DNA of 64,000 nucleotides from JAIEPW01 sp964471915. GTDB lineage: Bacteria > Acidobacteriota > Terriglobia > Bryobacterales > Bryobacteraceae. Of the stretch, positions 44,292 to 54,300 are shown piece after piece. The DNA lies in NCBI GenBank assembly GCA_964471915.1, contig CAYYID010000003.1:62001-126000 (forward strand). Reading direction: 5' to 3'. The stretch's first letter is position 1. Each line of letters begins with the position of its first letter. The position numbers and the translations under genes were made by a program. The notes under the pieces were generated by a model that had not been told where the DNA came from, ran no database searches, and was given only the letters and a program-made list of their open reading frames with translations.

Positions 44292-45185
44292 CTAAGCGGC
44301 ACCGGCGGCGGGGGAGACAGCGGCGGGCGCTGCGGGGGTCCCCTTGCAGGCGGTCTCCATTTCCTGAAACGTCGGCCGCAAATCGGCTGGGATGGCCCGG
44401 CGCGCGAACTCGATCGCGAGGATCGGCGCGGCGCCTTTGACGAACGCCATCGCCCCCGCCCGCAGGCACTTGTAATAGTCCAGCTCCGCGTCTACGGACT
44501 TCGTCATGTTGCTCGCCAGCGGCGAAAGGAATCCGTAACACAGCAGAATCCCGAGGAAGGTGCCCACCAGCGCCGCCGCCACTTTGTGTCCGATCTCCTC
44601 GGGCGGCCCGCCCAGCGATCCCATCGTGATCACGACGCCCAGCACCGCGGCCACGATGCCGAAACCCGGCAACGCATCGGCCACCGTGGTCAGCGCCGCA
44701 ATCGGCGCCTGCGAGTGGTGGTGGTGCGCCTCGGCGTCCGCCTCCATCATCTGATCGATGTCGAACGGCGTCACGCCGCCCGAAAGCGCCATCCGCAGCG
44801 AGTCGCACAGGTACGCCACGGCGTGGTGGTTCTTGAGAAATTTTGGGTACTTCTGAAAAATCGGACTCGTGTCCGGAGCCTCAATGTCCGCCTCCAGCTT
44901 CACCATGCCGTTCTTGCGCGCATGCTGGAACAAGTCGCTCAGCATCTTCAACGTATCCAGGTACACAGCCTTATCGTAGGGACTCCCCTGCAACACTCCC
45001 GCCAGCCCCTTGGCGATTTGCAGCACCACCCGCAGGGGGTTGGCGATCAACAGCGCCCCGAGTGCCGCTCCCCCGATGATCACCAGTTCCGCCGGCTGCA
45101 GCAGCACCGCCAGTTGCCCGTGCTCCATCAGGTACCCACCCACCACGGCGCCCAGCACGATCGCGATTCCGATGAGAGCGAACAT
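44292..45185 (-). CDS. motA: Flagellar motor stator protein MotA
   Basis: 297 residues from the ATG at 45185. Four membrane helices: FALIGIAIVLGAVVGGYLMEHG and LVIIGGAALGALLIANP first, then ALPGFGIVAAVLGVVITMG and VGTFLGILLCYGFLSPLA. The MotA signature around PGFGIVAAVLG and the cytoplasmic charged loop are present. With MotB it forms the proton-driven stator. It is divergent from the acylphosphatase gene by 55 bases. Confidence 0.93.
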   Translation of the reverse strand: MFALIGIAIVLGAVVGGYLMEHGQLAVLLQPAELVIIGGAALGALLIANPLRVVLQIAKGLAGVLQGSPYDKAVYLDTLKMLSDLFQHARKNGMVKLEADIEAPDTSPIFQKYPKFLKNHHAVAYLCDSLRMALSGGVTPFDIDQMMEADAEAHHHHSQAPIAALTTVADALPGFGIVAAVLGVVITMGSLGGPPEEIGHKVAAALVGTFLGILLCYGFLSPLASNMTKSVDAELDYYKCLRAGAMAFVKGAAPILAIEFARRAIPADLRPTFQEMETACKGTPAAPAAVSPAAGAA

Positions 45186-45240
45186 AGTTCCAACCCTGCA
45201 TATCGGCCCGAGGCGCCGGATTGGTACTCTGGTCGCCATA

Positions 45241-45513
45241 ATGTTGGCGGCACAGGAGTTCTTGATCCGCGGCCGGGTCCAAGGGGTCGGCTACCGCAAC
45301 TTCGTCGAGCGCTGCGCCCGCCGCCTGGAACTGGCTGGCTATGTGCGCAACCTTGCGAACGGCAGCGTCGAGGTCGTCGCCCAAGGCCCGCCACACCGGC
45401 TCGACGAACTCGCCAGCCTCCTTGCCCGCGGCCCCCGCTTCGCCGAAGTCGACGCCGTCGAGCGCACCGCCATTCCGGTGCTAGACTTAGAAGGTTTTGT
45501 GATCCGCCGCTAG
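45241..45513 (+). CDS. acyP: Acylphosphatase
   Basis: 90 residues, standard size. The signature FLIRGRVQGVGYRNF holds the catalytic Arg19, and GYVRNLANGSVEVVAQG holds the catalytic Asn37. It hydrolyses carboxyl-phosphate bonds. The open frame extends upstream across motA but the fold begins at MLAAQEF. It is followed 25 bases later by apt. Confidence 0.92.
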   Translation: MLAAQEFLIRGRVQGVGYRNFVERCARRLELAGYVRNLANGSVEVVAQGPPHRLDELASLLARGPRFAEVDAVERTAIPVLDLEGFVIRR

Positions 45514-45538
45514 CCGCCGGATCCGGACTTTCTCTTCC

Positions 45539-46054
45539 ATGGACCACCTCAAAGCACTGATCCGCGAGGTTCCGGACTTTCCGAAACCCGGCATCAACTT
45601 CTACGACATCACCACGCTCTTGAAGGACCGCGCCGGCCTCGGCGCCGTGATCGACGGCTTCAAGACCCACTACGCCGGCCGGCCCATCGACGTCGTGCTC
45701 GGCATCGAGGCCCGGGGGTTCATCTTCGCGCCGGCCCTCGCTTACGCCCTCGGCCACGGCTTTGTGCCGGTCCGCAAGCCGAAGAAACTGCCCGCCGCCA
45801 CCGAGCGCATCGAGTACGCGCTCGAATATGGCACCGACGTGCTAGAGATCCATCGCGATGCCATCGCGCCCGGCATGAACGTCCTGATCGTCGACGACGT
45901 GCTGGCCACCGGCGGCACCGCGCGCGCCGTTACCCAACTGGTCGAAAAGCTGGGCGGCAAAGTGGCAGGCCTCGGCTTCGTGCTGGAACTCGACTTCCTG
46001 AACGGGCGCGACAAGCTGACCGGCTTCGAGGTCCATTCCCTGCTCCACTACTGA
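45539..46054 (+). CDS. apt: Adenine phosphoribosyltransferase
   Basis: 171 residues. It recycles adenine to AMP using PRPP. FPKPGINFYDITTLL is the N-terminal hood typical of APT, GIEARGFIFAPALA the middle motif, and VLIVDDVLATGGTARA the PRPP loop. Full length and intact. It lies 15 bases before ispE and near prs, which makes the PRPP it uses. Confidence 0.95.
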   Translation: MDHLKALIREVPDFPKPGINFYDITTLLKDRAGLGAVIDGFKTHYAGRPIDVVLGIEARGFIFAPALAYALGHGFVPVRKPKKLPAATERIEYALEYGTDVLEIHRDAIAPGMNVLIVDDVLATGGTARAVTQLVEKLGGKVAGLGFVLELDFLNGRDKLTGFEVHSLLHY

Positions 46055-46069
46055 GCCCCGGCCTCCCCC

Positions 46070-47065
46070 ATGAAATACGCCCGCGTCCCGTCGCACGCCA
46101 AGCTGAACCTGGATCTGCGGGTGCTGCACAAGCGGCCGGACGGGTACCATGAGATCCGGACCGTGTTTCAGACCATCTCGGTCCACGACACCCTCGAGAT
46201 CGCCGTCGAGCCTGCCGGGTGCACCGCCATCACCGTGGACTGCAACGTCGAGATCCCGGGAAACCTGGTGGTGACCGCGGCCCGGGCCGTGCTCCAGCGG
46301 TTGCGGACCAGCGCCCGCGTGCATTTCCGCCTCTGGAAGCGGATCCCCATGGGCGGCGGCCTGGGCGGCGGATCCTCCAACGCCGCCGCGGTCGTGCTGG
46401 CGCTGCCGCCGCTGCTCGGCAAGCGCCTCAGTTGGGATGCGGCCCTGGAGATCGCGGCCGGCCTGGGCAGCGATGTTCCATTCTTCCTGGTCGGCGGGAC
46501 CGCCCTCGGCCTGGGCCGGGGCACGGAACTCTATCCCCTGGCTGACGCGCCACGCTCCCCCGGCTTGCTGATCGCACCCGGCGTGCATGTCTCCACCGCC
46601 GCGGCCTATGCCGATCTGGCGCGGCCCGCGGCGTTGACAGAACCCCTGCTGTTACGGGATATTAATAGATTCCAGCGGTGCGTCTGGCAACTCGGCGTGT
46701 CTGGAGGGGGTGAGTCCGGCGGCGGGTTGCCGGAGGCCTTCCACAACGATTTCGAAGCCGTGGTGTTCCGGCGCCATCCCCGTCTCCGGCGGCTGCGCGC
46801 CGCTCTCGAGAAGGCGGGCGCCCGGACGGCGCGGATGACGGGAAGCGGATCGGCTTTGTTCGGATTGTTTGCCTCGGCACAGGAGCGGGATCGCGCGGCC
46901 GGGGCGTGGAATCGGGTGCGGGACGGCGCGGCGGTGCCCTTTACGTTCGTCAGCCGCGCGCAGTATGGCAGTATCTGGCGCGGCTCCGAGCCGCGCCGCC
47001 AGGAGAGGAAGACCGGCGGGAAACGAGTGGAGCCATGGCCGCCCCCCGAATGGTTCGAGGCATGA
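46070..47065 (+). CDS. ispE: 4-diphosphocytidyl-2-C-methyl-D-erythritol kinase
   Basis: 331 residues, a little longer than usual because of a charged C-terminal tail. GHMP kinase of the non-mevalonate isoprenoid pathway. AKLNLDLRVLHKRPDGYHE begins the fold, the ATP loop is PMGGGLGGGSSNAAA, and the third motif is RMTGSGSALFGLF. The stop overlaps the prs ATG (ATGA). The ispE-prs linkage is common, although no tRNA-Gln lies between them here. Confidence 0.94.
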   Translation: MKYARVPSHAKLNLDLRVLHKRPDGYHEIRTVFQTISVHDTLEIAVEPAGCTAITVDCNVEIPGNLVVTAARAVLQRLRTSARVHFRLWKRIPMGGGLGGGSSNAAAVVLALPPLLGKRLSWDAALEIAAGLGSDVPFFLVGGTALGLGRGTELYPLADAPRSPGLLIAPGVHVSTAAAYADLARPAALTEPLLLRDINRFQRCVWQLGVSGGGESGGGLPEAFHNDFEAVVFRRHPRLRRLRAALEKAGARTARMTGSGSALFGLFASAQERDRAAGAWNRVRDGAAVPFTFVSRAQYGSIWRGSEPRRQERKTGGKRVEPWPPPEWFEA

Positions 47066-48006
47066 GATTCAACCATCTCAAGGTGTTCACCGGCAACGCC
47101 CACCGGGCGCTGGCGGCCGAGATTTGCCAGGAACTCGGCTGCCACGTCTCCGCGGCCACCGTCAAACCGTTCTCCGACGGCGAAATCCATCTCCAGATTG
47201 AGGAAAACGTCCGCGGCGCCGACGTCTTCGTGGTGCAGCCGACCTGCACGCCCGTGGACCGCAACCTCATGGAAATCCTGCTCATGATGGACGCGCTCAA
47301 GCGCGCCTCTGCAGAACGCATCACGGCAGTGTTACCCTATTATGGGTATGCGCGGCAGGACCGGAAGGACCGGCCGCGGATGCCGATTTCGGCCCGCCTG
47401 GTCGCCAGTCTGCTGGAACGGGCCGGCGCCGACCGGATTCTCGCGCTCGATTTGCACGCCGCGCAGATTCAAGGGTTTTTCGACGTCCCGGTGGACCATC
47501 TGTTCGCGACCCCGGTGATGATCGAGTATTTCCGCACGCTGCGGGGGGAGCGCCTCACGGTGGTTTCTCCGGACGCGGGCGGCGTGGAGCGGGCGCGGGC
47601 GTTCGCGAAGCGTTTGGATGCGCCGCTGGCGATTATCGACAAGCGCCGCACGGAAGTGAATGTCGCCGAAGTGATGCACATCATCGGCGAAGTGGAAGGG
47701 CAGGACTGTTTGATCGTCGACGACATGATCGACACCGCGGGAACGCTGGTGAAGGCGAGCGAGGCGCTGCACGCGCAGGGCGCGCGCTCGGTGCGCGCGT
47801 GCGCCACCCACGCCGTCCTCTCTGGACCGGCGGTGGAGCGCATCAATGCCAGCGGCCTCGCCGAGGTGGTGCTCACCAACTCGATCCCGCTGCGCGAAGC
47901 GGCGGCCCAGTGCGCCAAGATCAAGGTCCTCTCGGTGGGCTCGCTGCTCGCCCAGGCGATTCAATCGATCCACTCCGACGGATCGGTAAGCACGTTATTC
48001 GTATAG
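47062..48006 (+). CDS. prs: Ribose-phosphate pyrophosphokinase
   Basis: 314 residues from the ATG at 47062. Makes PRPP from ribose 5-phosphate and ATP for nucleotide, histidine and tryptophan synthesis. FSDGEIHLQIEENVRG, YYGYARQDRKDRPR (ATP site), LDLHAAQIQGFFDVPVDHL (metal and ribose phosphate site) and CLIVDDMIDTAGTL (PRPP loop) are intact. A longer upstream frame overlaps ispE and is not homologous. Confidence 0.96.
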   Translation: MRFNHLKVFTGNAHRALAAEICQELGCHVSAATVKPFSDGEIHLQIEENVRGADVFVVQPTCTPVDRNLMEILLMMDALKRASAERITAVLPYYGYARQDRKDRPRMPISARLVASLLERAGADRILALDLHAAQIQGFFDVPVDHLFATPVMIEYFRTLRGERLTVVSPDAGGVERARAFAKRLDAPLAIIDKRRTEVNVAEVMHIIGEVEGQDCLIVDDMIDTAGTLVKASEALHAQGARSVRACATHAVLSGPAVERINASGLAEVVLTNSIPLREAAAQCAKIKVLSVGSLLAQAIQSIHSDGSVSTLFV

Positions 48007-48031
48007 AACGGAACCCAGGCAGGAGTCAGGC

Positions 48032-48715
48032 ATGAAGAAGGACATTACGATCACCGCCGCGCCGCGCGCGACGCGGGGCAAGAACGAAGCGCGGCGGATG
48101 CGGGCCGCGGGCATGGCACCCGCCGTCCTCTACGGCGCGGAAAAGGATCCGGTGGCGGTGGCCGTCGACCCCAAGCAGGTGGTGAAGATCCTGATGAGCT
48201 CCACCGGGCACAACACCATCTTCGACCTCGACGTCACGGGCGTGGAAAACACCCCGGTGATGATCCTGGACTGGCAGGTGGATCCCGTGAAGGAACAGAA
48301 GTTCCTGCACATCGACCTGAAGCGCATCGACCTGTCGAAGGAACTCGAAGTCAAGGTGCCCGTGCACCACAAGGGCGAGCCCAAGGGCGTGAAGCTGCAG
48401 GGCGGCCTGCTCGAAGTGGTCACCCGCGAAATCGAGATCGAGTGCCTGCCCAACGACATCCCCGAGTTCTTCGAGGTGGACGTCACCGAACTGAACCTGC
48501 ACGGCACGATCCGCGCGGGCGACATCCCGCTGTCGGGCTCGATGAAGCTGGTGAGCCCGGCCGACGCGGTGCTGGTGCACGTGGTGGCGATGCGGGCGGA
48601 GGCGGAAGCCACGCCGGCGGCCGAGGCGGGCGCCGAAGCCGCGCAGCCCGAAGTCATCAAGAAGGGCAAGAAGGAAGAGGCCGCCCCGGCGGCCGACGAC
48701 AAGAAGAAGAAGTAA
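48032..48715 (+). CDS. rplY: 50S ribosomal protein L25 (CTC family)
   Basis: 227 residues, the long CTC form. The N-terminal 5S-rRNA-binding domain (ATRGKNEARRMRAAGMAPAV) is followed by the C-terminal TL5 beta domain (FFEVDVTELNLHGTIRAGDI). The tail is Ala/Glu/Lys-rich and ends in four lysines. It lies 25 bases after prs with a GCAGGAG site and is followed by pth, the usual order. Confidence 0.94.
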   Translation: MKKDITITAAPRATRGKNEARRMRAAGMAPAVLYGAEKDPVAVAVDPKQVVKILMSSTGHNTIFDLDVTGVENTPVMILDWQVDPVKEQKFLHIDLKRIDLSKELEVKVPVHHKGEPKGVKLQGGLLEVVTREIEIECLPNDIPEFFEVDVTELNLHGTIRAGDIPLSGSMKLVSPADAVLVHVVAMRAEAEATPAAEAGAEAAQPEVIKKGKKEEAAPAADDKKKK

Positions 48716-48724
48716 GCCGGAACG

Positions 48725-49321
48725 ATGGCGGCGGAGTGGCTCATTGCCGGGCTGGGGAATCCGGGTCCGGAGTTCGAACTCACGCCGCATAACCTCGGGT
48801 TTCTGGTGGTGGACGCCCTGGCCGAAGCGCACGGGATCCGGGTGACCCGGAAGGAGAATCTGGCGCTGGTCGGTCTCGGCGCCATCGCCGGCAAGGAAGT
48901 GGTGCTCGCCAAGCCGCAAACGTTCATGAATCTGAGCGGCGGCGCGGTGCGGGGCCTGTTGGATCGGTACGAATTGGGGCCGGACCGGCTGTTGGCGGTT
49001 TACGACGAGCTGGACTTGCCCTGGGGTCAGTTGCGGGTGCGGCCGCGCGGTTCCGCCGCGGGGCACAACGGCATGAAAAGCCTCATCCGCAGCGTCGGGA
49101 CCCAGGATTTCGCCCGGCTCCGGCTGGGCATCCATCCCGGACATCCGGTGGATGGAGCAAAGTTTGTGCTCGCGCCGTTTCGGCGGGCACAGTTAGCGGA
49201 CGTCCGGTCGTTTGTCGAGCAGGCCAGGCAGGCGGTCGAGTCCGTAATTGCCGAGGGCGCCGAAAAGGCCATGGCGACTTACAATCGCCGCGCCCAAGGT
49301 TCAAACATAGAGGAAGCATGA
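48725..49321 (+). CDS. pth: Peptidyl-tRNA hydrolase
   Basis: 198 residues. It releases tRNA from prematurely dropped peptidyl-tRNA. IAGLGNPGPEFELTPHNLGF contains the catalytic His (with TPH instead of the more common TRH), AKPQTFMNLSGGAV holds the substrate Asn, YDELDLPWGQLRVR the Asp, and GSAAGHNGMKSLI the last signature. Its stop overlaps the rpsF ATG, coupling it to the ribosomal genes. Confidence 0.95.
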   Translation: MAAEWLIAGLGNPGPEFELTPHNLGFLVVDALAEAHGIRVTRKENLALVGLGAIAGKEVVLAKPQTFMNLSGGAVRGLLDRYELGPDRLLAVYDELDLPWGQLRVRPRGSAAGHNGMKSLIRSVGTQDFARLRLGIHPGHPVDGAKFVLAPFRRAQLADVRSFVEQARQAVESVIAEGAEKAMATYNRRAQGSNIEEA

Positions 49322-49821
49322 GAGTTTACGAAGAGTTGTTCATCGTCCGGCCGAACGCCACGGAGGAAGAAATCACTCCGCTGGTCGACCAGCTGACCGA
49401 CCTCATCGCCAAGAACGGCGGCAAAGTCGAAGCGGTCGAGAAATGGGGCGTCCGGAAGCTCGCGTTCCGCGTGAAGAAACTCGCGGAAGGCTACTACATC
49501 CTGATCAAATTCGAAGCCGGCGCCGCGCTGGTGAAGGAACTGGAGCGCCGGTTGCGTCTCACCGACCTGGTGCTGCGGTACCTCACCGTGCGCAAGGACG
49601 AGCGCATGAAGAAGCTCGTCAAGCGCGCCAAGAAGCGCGAGGAGCGCATGAAGCGCAAGCCCGCGCCGGCCGTGGCCGCGCCCGCGGCCCCGAGCCTGGA
49701 GCAGATGATGGCGCAACCTGGCGCGCCCGCCCCGGCCATGCCGGCCATGCCCGCGGCGCCTGCGCCGCCGGCCGCGGAAACCAAGGCGCCGGAAGTGACG
49801 GGAGAATCCAACAATGGCTGA
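49318..49821 (+). CDS. rpsF: 30S ribosomal protein S6
   Basis: 167 residues: a standard ~100-residue S6 ferredoxin-like fold (YEELFIVRPNATEEEI, GVRKLAFRVKKLAEGYYILI, RLTDLVLRYLTVRKDE), then an unusual Lys-rich and Ala/Pro/Met-rich tail of about 65 residues. Long low-complexity S6 tails are seen in other acidobacteria. It overlaps rpsR by eight bases. Confidence 0.95.
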   Translation: MRVYEELFIVRPNATEEEITPLVDQLTDLIAKNGGKVEAVEKWGVRKLAFRVKKLAEGYYILIKFEAGAALVKELERRLRLTDLVLRYLTVRKDERMKKLVKRAKKREERMKRKPAPAVAAPAAPSLEQMMAQPGAPAPAMPAMPAAPAPPAAETKAPEVTGESNNG

Positions 49822-50113
49822 GCAAAGAGGCGGTAAACCGGTTCCGGCTTCCCAGAAGCCGACGGGCGGCGACAAGGCCGTCGCGGGCAAGAAGCAGTAC
49901 TTCCGGCGGAAGAAGATCTGCCGGCCGTGCATGGACAAGAACGAGACGATCGACTACAAGAACGTTCGTTTCCTGTCGCAGTTCCTGAGCGAGCGGGGCA
50001 AGATTCTGCCGCGCCGCATCTCCGGGACCTGCGGTCCGTGCCAGCGCCGGCTCACCGAAGCCATCAAACAGGCGCGGCACATCGCGTTGCTGCCCTACAC
50101 CACGCAGATTTAG
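49814..50113 (+). CDS. rpsR: 30S ribosomal protein S18
   Basis: 99 residues. The N-terminal ~30 residues are a basic extension (KPVPASQKPTGGDKAVAGKK). The core has FRRKKICRPCMDKNETIDYKN, LPRRISGTCGPCQRRLTEAI and RHIALLPYT. The four cysteines (CRPC and CGPC) mark the zinc-binding C+ form. S18 pairs with S6 on the platform of the small subunit, matching the gene order. Confidence 0.95.
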   Translation: MAEQRGGKPVPASQKPTGGDKAVAGKKQYFRRKKICRPCMDKNETIDYKNVRFLSQFLSERGKILPRRISGTCGPCQRRLTEAIKQARHIALLPYTTQI

Positions 50114-50133
50114 GAACAGGAGCGCCCACAACC

Positions 50134-50583
50134 ATGGAAGTCATTCTCCGGGAAGATGTCGAGAAACTGGGACACCGGGGCGAGGTGGTGAAGGTCGCCT
50201 CCGGTTACGCCCGCAACTTTCTGATTCCCCGCCAACTGGCCGTGGCGGCGACGGAATCCAACAAGAAGATCGTCGCGCAGGAACGGGAAGCCGGCCTGCG
50301 CCGCGAAGCCAAGGAAGCCGCCGATGCCGAGCAACTCAAGGGCATGATGACGGCCGTCTCGGTCACCATCAAGCAAAAGGCCGGCGAGCAGGATCAGCTG
50401 TTCGGCTCGGTGACGGCGCAGGACCTGGCCAACGCGCTCGAAAAACTCGGCTACAAGATCGACCGCAAGAAGATCCAGCTGGCCGAGCCGATCAAGACCC
50501 TGGGCGATTTCCAGGTGCCCGTGAAGCTGCACAAGCAGGTGACGTTCGACCTGCCGGTGCACGTGGTCCGCGAAGAAGAGTAG
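50134..50583 (+). CDS. rplI: 50S ribosomal protein L9
   Basis: 149 residues from the ATG at 50134. MEVILREDVEKLGHRGEVV and VASGYARNFLIPRQLA form the N-terminal rRNA-binding domain, followed by the long connecting helix. The C-terminal domain shows QLFGSVTAQDLANAL and the ending LHKQVTFDLPVHVV. Last gene of rpsF-rpsR-rplI, followed by an intrinsic terminator. Confidence 0.95.
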   Translation: MEVILREDVEKLGHRGEVVKVASGYARNFLIPRQLAVAATESNKKIVAQEREAGLRREAKEAADAEQLKGMMTAVSVTIKQKAGEQDQLFGSVTAQDLANALEKLGYKIDRKKIQLAEPIKTLGDFQVPVKLHKQVTFDLPVHVVREEE

Positions 50584-50599
50584 TTTTCGGCTAAGCTTG

Positions 50600-50626
50600 G
50601 GGGACCCGCGCCGCGGGTCCCCTTTT
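50600..50626 (+). terminator. Intrinsic terminator after rplI
   Basis: GGGGACCCGCG (50600-50610) is complementary to CGCGGGTCCCC (50612-50622) and is followed by TTTT. It ends two bases before the ATG of the next gene, leaving no space for a separate ribosome-binding site. Confidence 0.8.
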
Positions 50627-50628
50627 CC

Positions 50629-52140
<1,512 letters not shown>

Positions 52141-52234
52141 TTCATCCGTTTCAAACATTCCCTAGGCTGTTTGTTTCATAGAGAATTCATGCGTTTCGCA
52201 TGGCCTGGAAACGTGCGGCTGCGACCATCTGAGC

Positions 52235-53170
52235 GTGGGGATCACCCGGCGCGACCTGCTCAGCCTCCTGTTCGCCGCCCGCCTCCGGGCCGAACCCTCC
52301 CCCTCACCCCTCGCCGCCCTGCGCTCCCGGGCCAGCCTGCCGCCGGGGGAACGCCGCTGCTACCGCGCCGACGCGCAGGTCCAGCTACTGGGGCTTACCG
52401 TCTTCTCCCGCGCGGGTGTCGGCGCCGGCTTCGCCTCCGTCCAAACCGGGCCCGAGGCCAGCCTCCTCCGCTTTGGCGCGGGGTCGGATCCCGGCCGCGC
52501 CAAGGGCCTCAACCGCCTCGGCTACATCGAGGAACTGCGCGCCGGCGACGAAGCCGCCTATTTCGGTTTCATGACCGCCTCGCCGGAACAGAGCGTCGCC
52601 CAGGCCCGCCAGGCCCTCGCCCAGGGCGCCGGCGACGCCCATCACTTCGCCGTCGCCGAGGGTTGGCTCGGACCCCGCACCGCGAAAGGCTCCCTGGTCC
52701 GCTTCTCCTTCCCGCCGCAAACCAGTTGGAAGGATGCGCCGGCCCTGCTCCGCCGGATCCGTGAGGATTGCCGCCGCAGCCCCGCCGAAGTGCGCGAAGT
52801 GCCCTCGGGTCCCGCCGTGCACCCCTTCCTCCACGCCGTCCGCGAGTCGCTCGCAGCCGCCGCCCGCAAAATGCAAGTCGAGTACGTCTACAACGCCCGG
52901 CGCTACCGCCTCCGCGTCGAAAAAGACCCCGACCCCGGGATGGGCCGCCGCCTCGCCGCCCGCCGGCTGTGCGCCGATCCCGAACGCCTGCTCCGCCTCA
53001 ATGGCGAGATCCGCCGCGACGGCTCGCCCGACGTCACCCGCTTCTCTTTCTGGGCCGAGCCGGAGCGCAGTCTCCTGCCGGTCCGCATCGAACTCCAAGC
53101 TCGCTCTTATCTGAAGTTAGTGTTCGAGCACGATCCTTCCCTTCCCCCGGCCGAACTGGAGCAAACATGA
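52235..53170 (+). CDS. Uncharacterised protein with Tat-like leader
   Basis: 311 residues from a GTG. The N-terminus (GITRRDLLSLLFAARLRA) looks like a twin-arginine leader. The rest is a mixed fold with YRADAQVQLLGLTVFSRAGVG and LPVRIELQARSYLKLVFEHD, somewhat like DUF3108 or outer-membrane-lipid-binding proteins. I do not recognise a family. The stop overlaps the next ATG (ATGA), linking it to the PHP and GT4 genes. The 94 bases before it are AT-richer than the surroundings and probably hold its promoter. Confidence 0.68.
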   Translation: MGITRRDLLSLLFAARLRAEPSPSPLAALRSRASLPPGERRCYRADAQVQLLGLTVFSRAGVGAGFASVQTGPEASLLRFGAGSDPGRAKGLNRLGYIEELRAGDEAAYFGFMTASPEQSVAQARQALAQGAGDAHHFAVAEGWLGPRTAKGSLVRFSFPPQTSWKDAPALLRRIREDCRRSPAEVREVPSGPAVHPFLHAVRESLAAAARKMQVEYVYNARRYRLRVEKDPDPGMGRRLAARRLCADPERLLRLNGEIRRDGSPDVTRFSFWAEPERSLLPVRIELQARSYLKLVFEHDPSLPPAELEQT

Positions 53171-54300
53171 ATCACACGCAGCTTCACTTCCTTTGGAGCG
53201 ATCGTTCCCTGGGCCGCCGCTTCCGCACCGCGGTGTCCCTCCACAGCCACACCAGCTATTCCGAGGAGAGCCTGGAGTTCATCCCCCGCTACACCGAAAA
53301 GGTGCCCTGGCTCGGCGACGGCGTGCGCCGCCAGCAGGAGTTGCACCGCCGCAGCAAAGGCGAGACCATCGACTTCAACCGCGGCTTCTGGACCCCGCCC
53401 CTGACGCCCGGCGAGGCCCTGGCGCTTGAGCAGCGCCAGCTCGAGCGCGAGTTCGACGCCCACGCCCTGGTCTCGCTCACCGACCACGACAATCTCCGGG
53501 CCCCCAATTCCCTGCACCTGATGGGGCAGACCTCCGTGCCGCTCTCCTTCGAGTGGACCATCCCCTTCGGCCCTACGTTCTTCCACCTCGGCGTGCACAA
53601 CCTCCCGGTCCGCCGCGCGGCCGCCATCTTCGCCGAACTCGCCGCCTTCACGGCGGATCCCCGGCCCGAGCGCCTGGGACCGCTCCTCGACCTCCTGCAC
53701 GCCATCCCCGACGTGCTCACCGTGCTCAACCACCCCTTTTGGGACGAGAAGGGCATCGGCGCCGGCGAGCATGCTCACGTCCTCGGCCGCCTGCTGGAAC
53801 GCCACGGCGAACGGATCCACGCCCTCGAGTTGAACGGGCTCCGCGGCTGGCGCGAGAATAAGAGGGTCTGCTGGCTGGGCCGCCAGACCGGGCACCCGGT
53901 GATCTCCGGCGGCGACCGCCATGGTCTGGAGCCGAACACGATCGTCAATGTCACCAACGCCGCCACCTTCTCCGAGTTCGTCGCCGAAATCCGCGACGAC
54001 CGGACCAGCGACGTCGTCTTCCTTCCGGCCTACCGCGAGCCGCTGCGCCTCCGGGTCCTGCAGACCATGTGGGACATCGTGCGCCCCTATCCCGAGTTTC
54101 CCGAAGGCCGCCGCGAATGGGCGGATCGCGTGTTCTACCGCCTCACGGACACCAACGTCCAGCCCCTTTCCGCCCTCTGGCCGGGCGGCGGACCCAGAAT
54201 CGTGAAACAGTTCCTGACCCTCATGCATCTTATTGATATCCGCCAGGTTCGCGCGGCCCTGCGCTTCGCCCTGGAGGAGCGTCAGGAATTCAGCCTATGA
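53167..54300 (+). CDS. PHP-domain metal-dependent phosphoesterase
   Basis: 377 residues from the ATG at 53167. PHP motifs: VSLHSHTSYSEES (His26, His28), ALVSLTDHDNL, HPFWDEKG and ISGGDRHG, enough to bind a metal cluster. The family includes polymerase-associated and stand-alone phosphoesterases. Between the second and third motifs are family-specific insertions, and the C-terminal ~120 residues are not recognised. It overlaps both neighbours by ATGA, so it is translated with the GT4 glycosyltransferase; acting on a phospho-sugar or lipid intermediate is inference. Confidence 0.83.
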   Translation: MNHTQLHFLWSDRSLGRRFRTAVSLHSHTSYSEESLEFIPRYTEKVPWLGDGVRRQQELHRRSKGETIDFNRGFWTPPLTPGEALALEQRQLEREFDAHALVSLTDHDNLRAPNSLHLMGQTSVPLSFEWTIPFGPTFFHLGVHNLPVRRAAAIFAELAAFTADPRPERLGPLLDLLHAIPDVLTVLNHPFWDEKGIGAGEHAHVLGRLLERHGERIHALELNGLRGWRENKRVCWLGRQTGHPVISGGDRHGLEPNTIVNVTNAATFSEFVAEIRDDRTSDVVFLPAYREPLRLRVLQTMWDIVRPYPEFPEGRREWADRVFYRLTDTNVQPLSALWPGGGPRIVKQFLTLMHLIDIRQVRAALRFALEERQEFSL

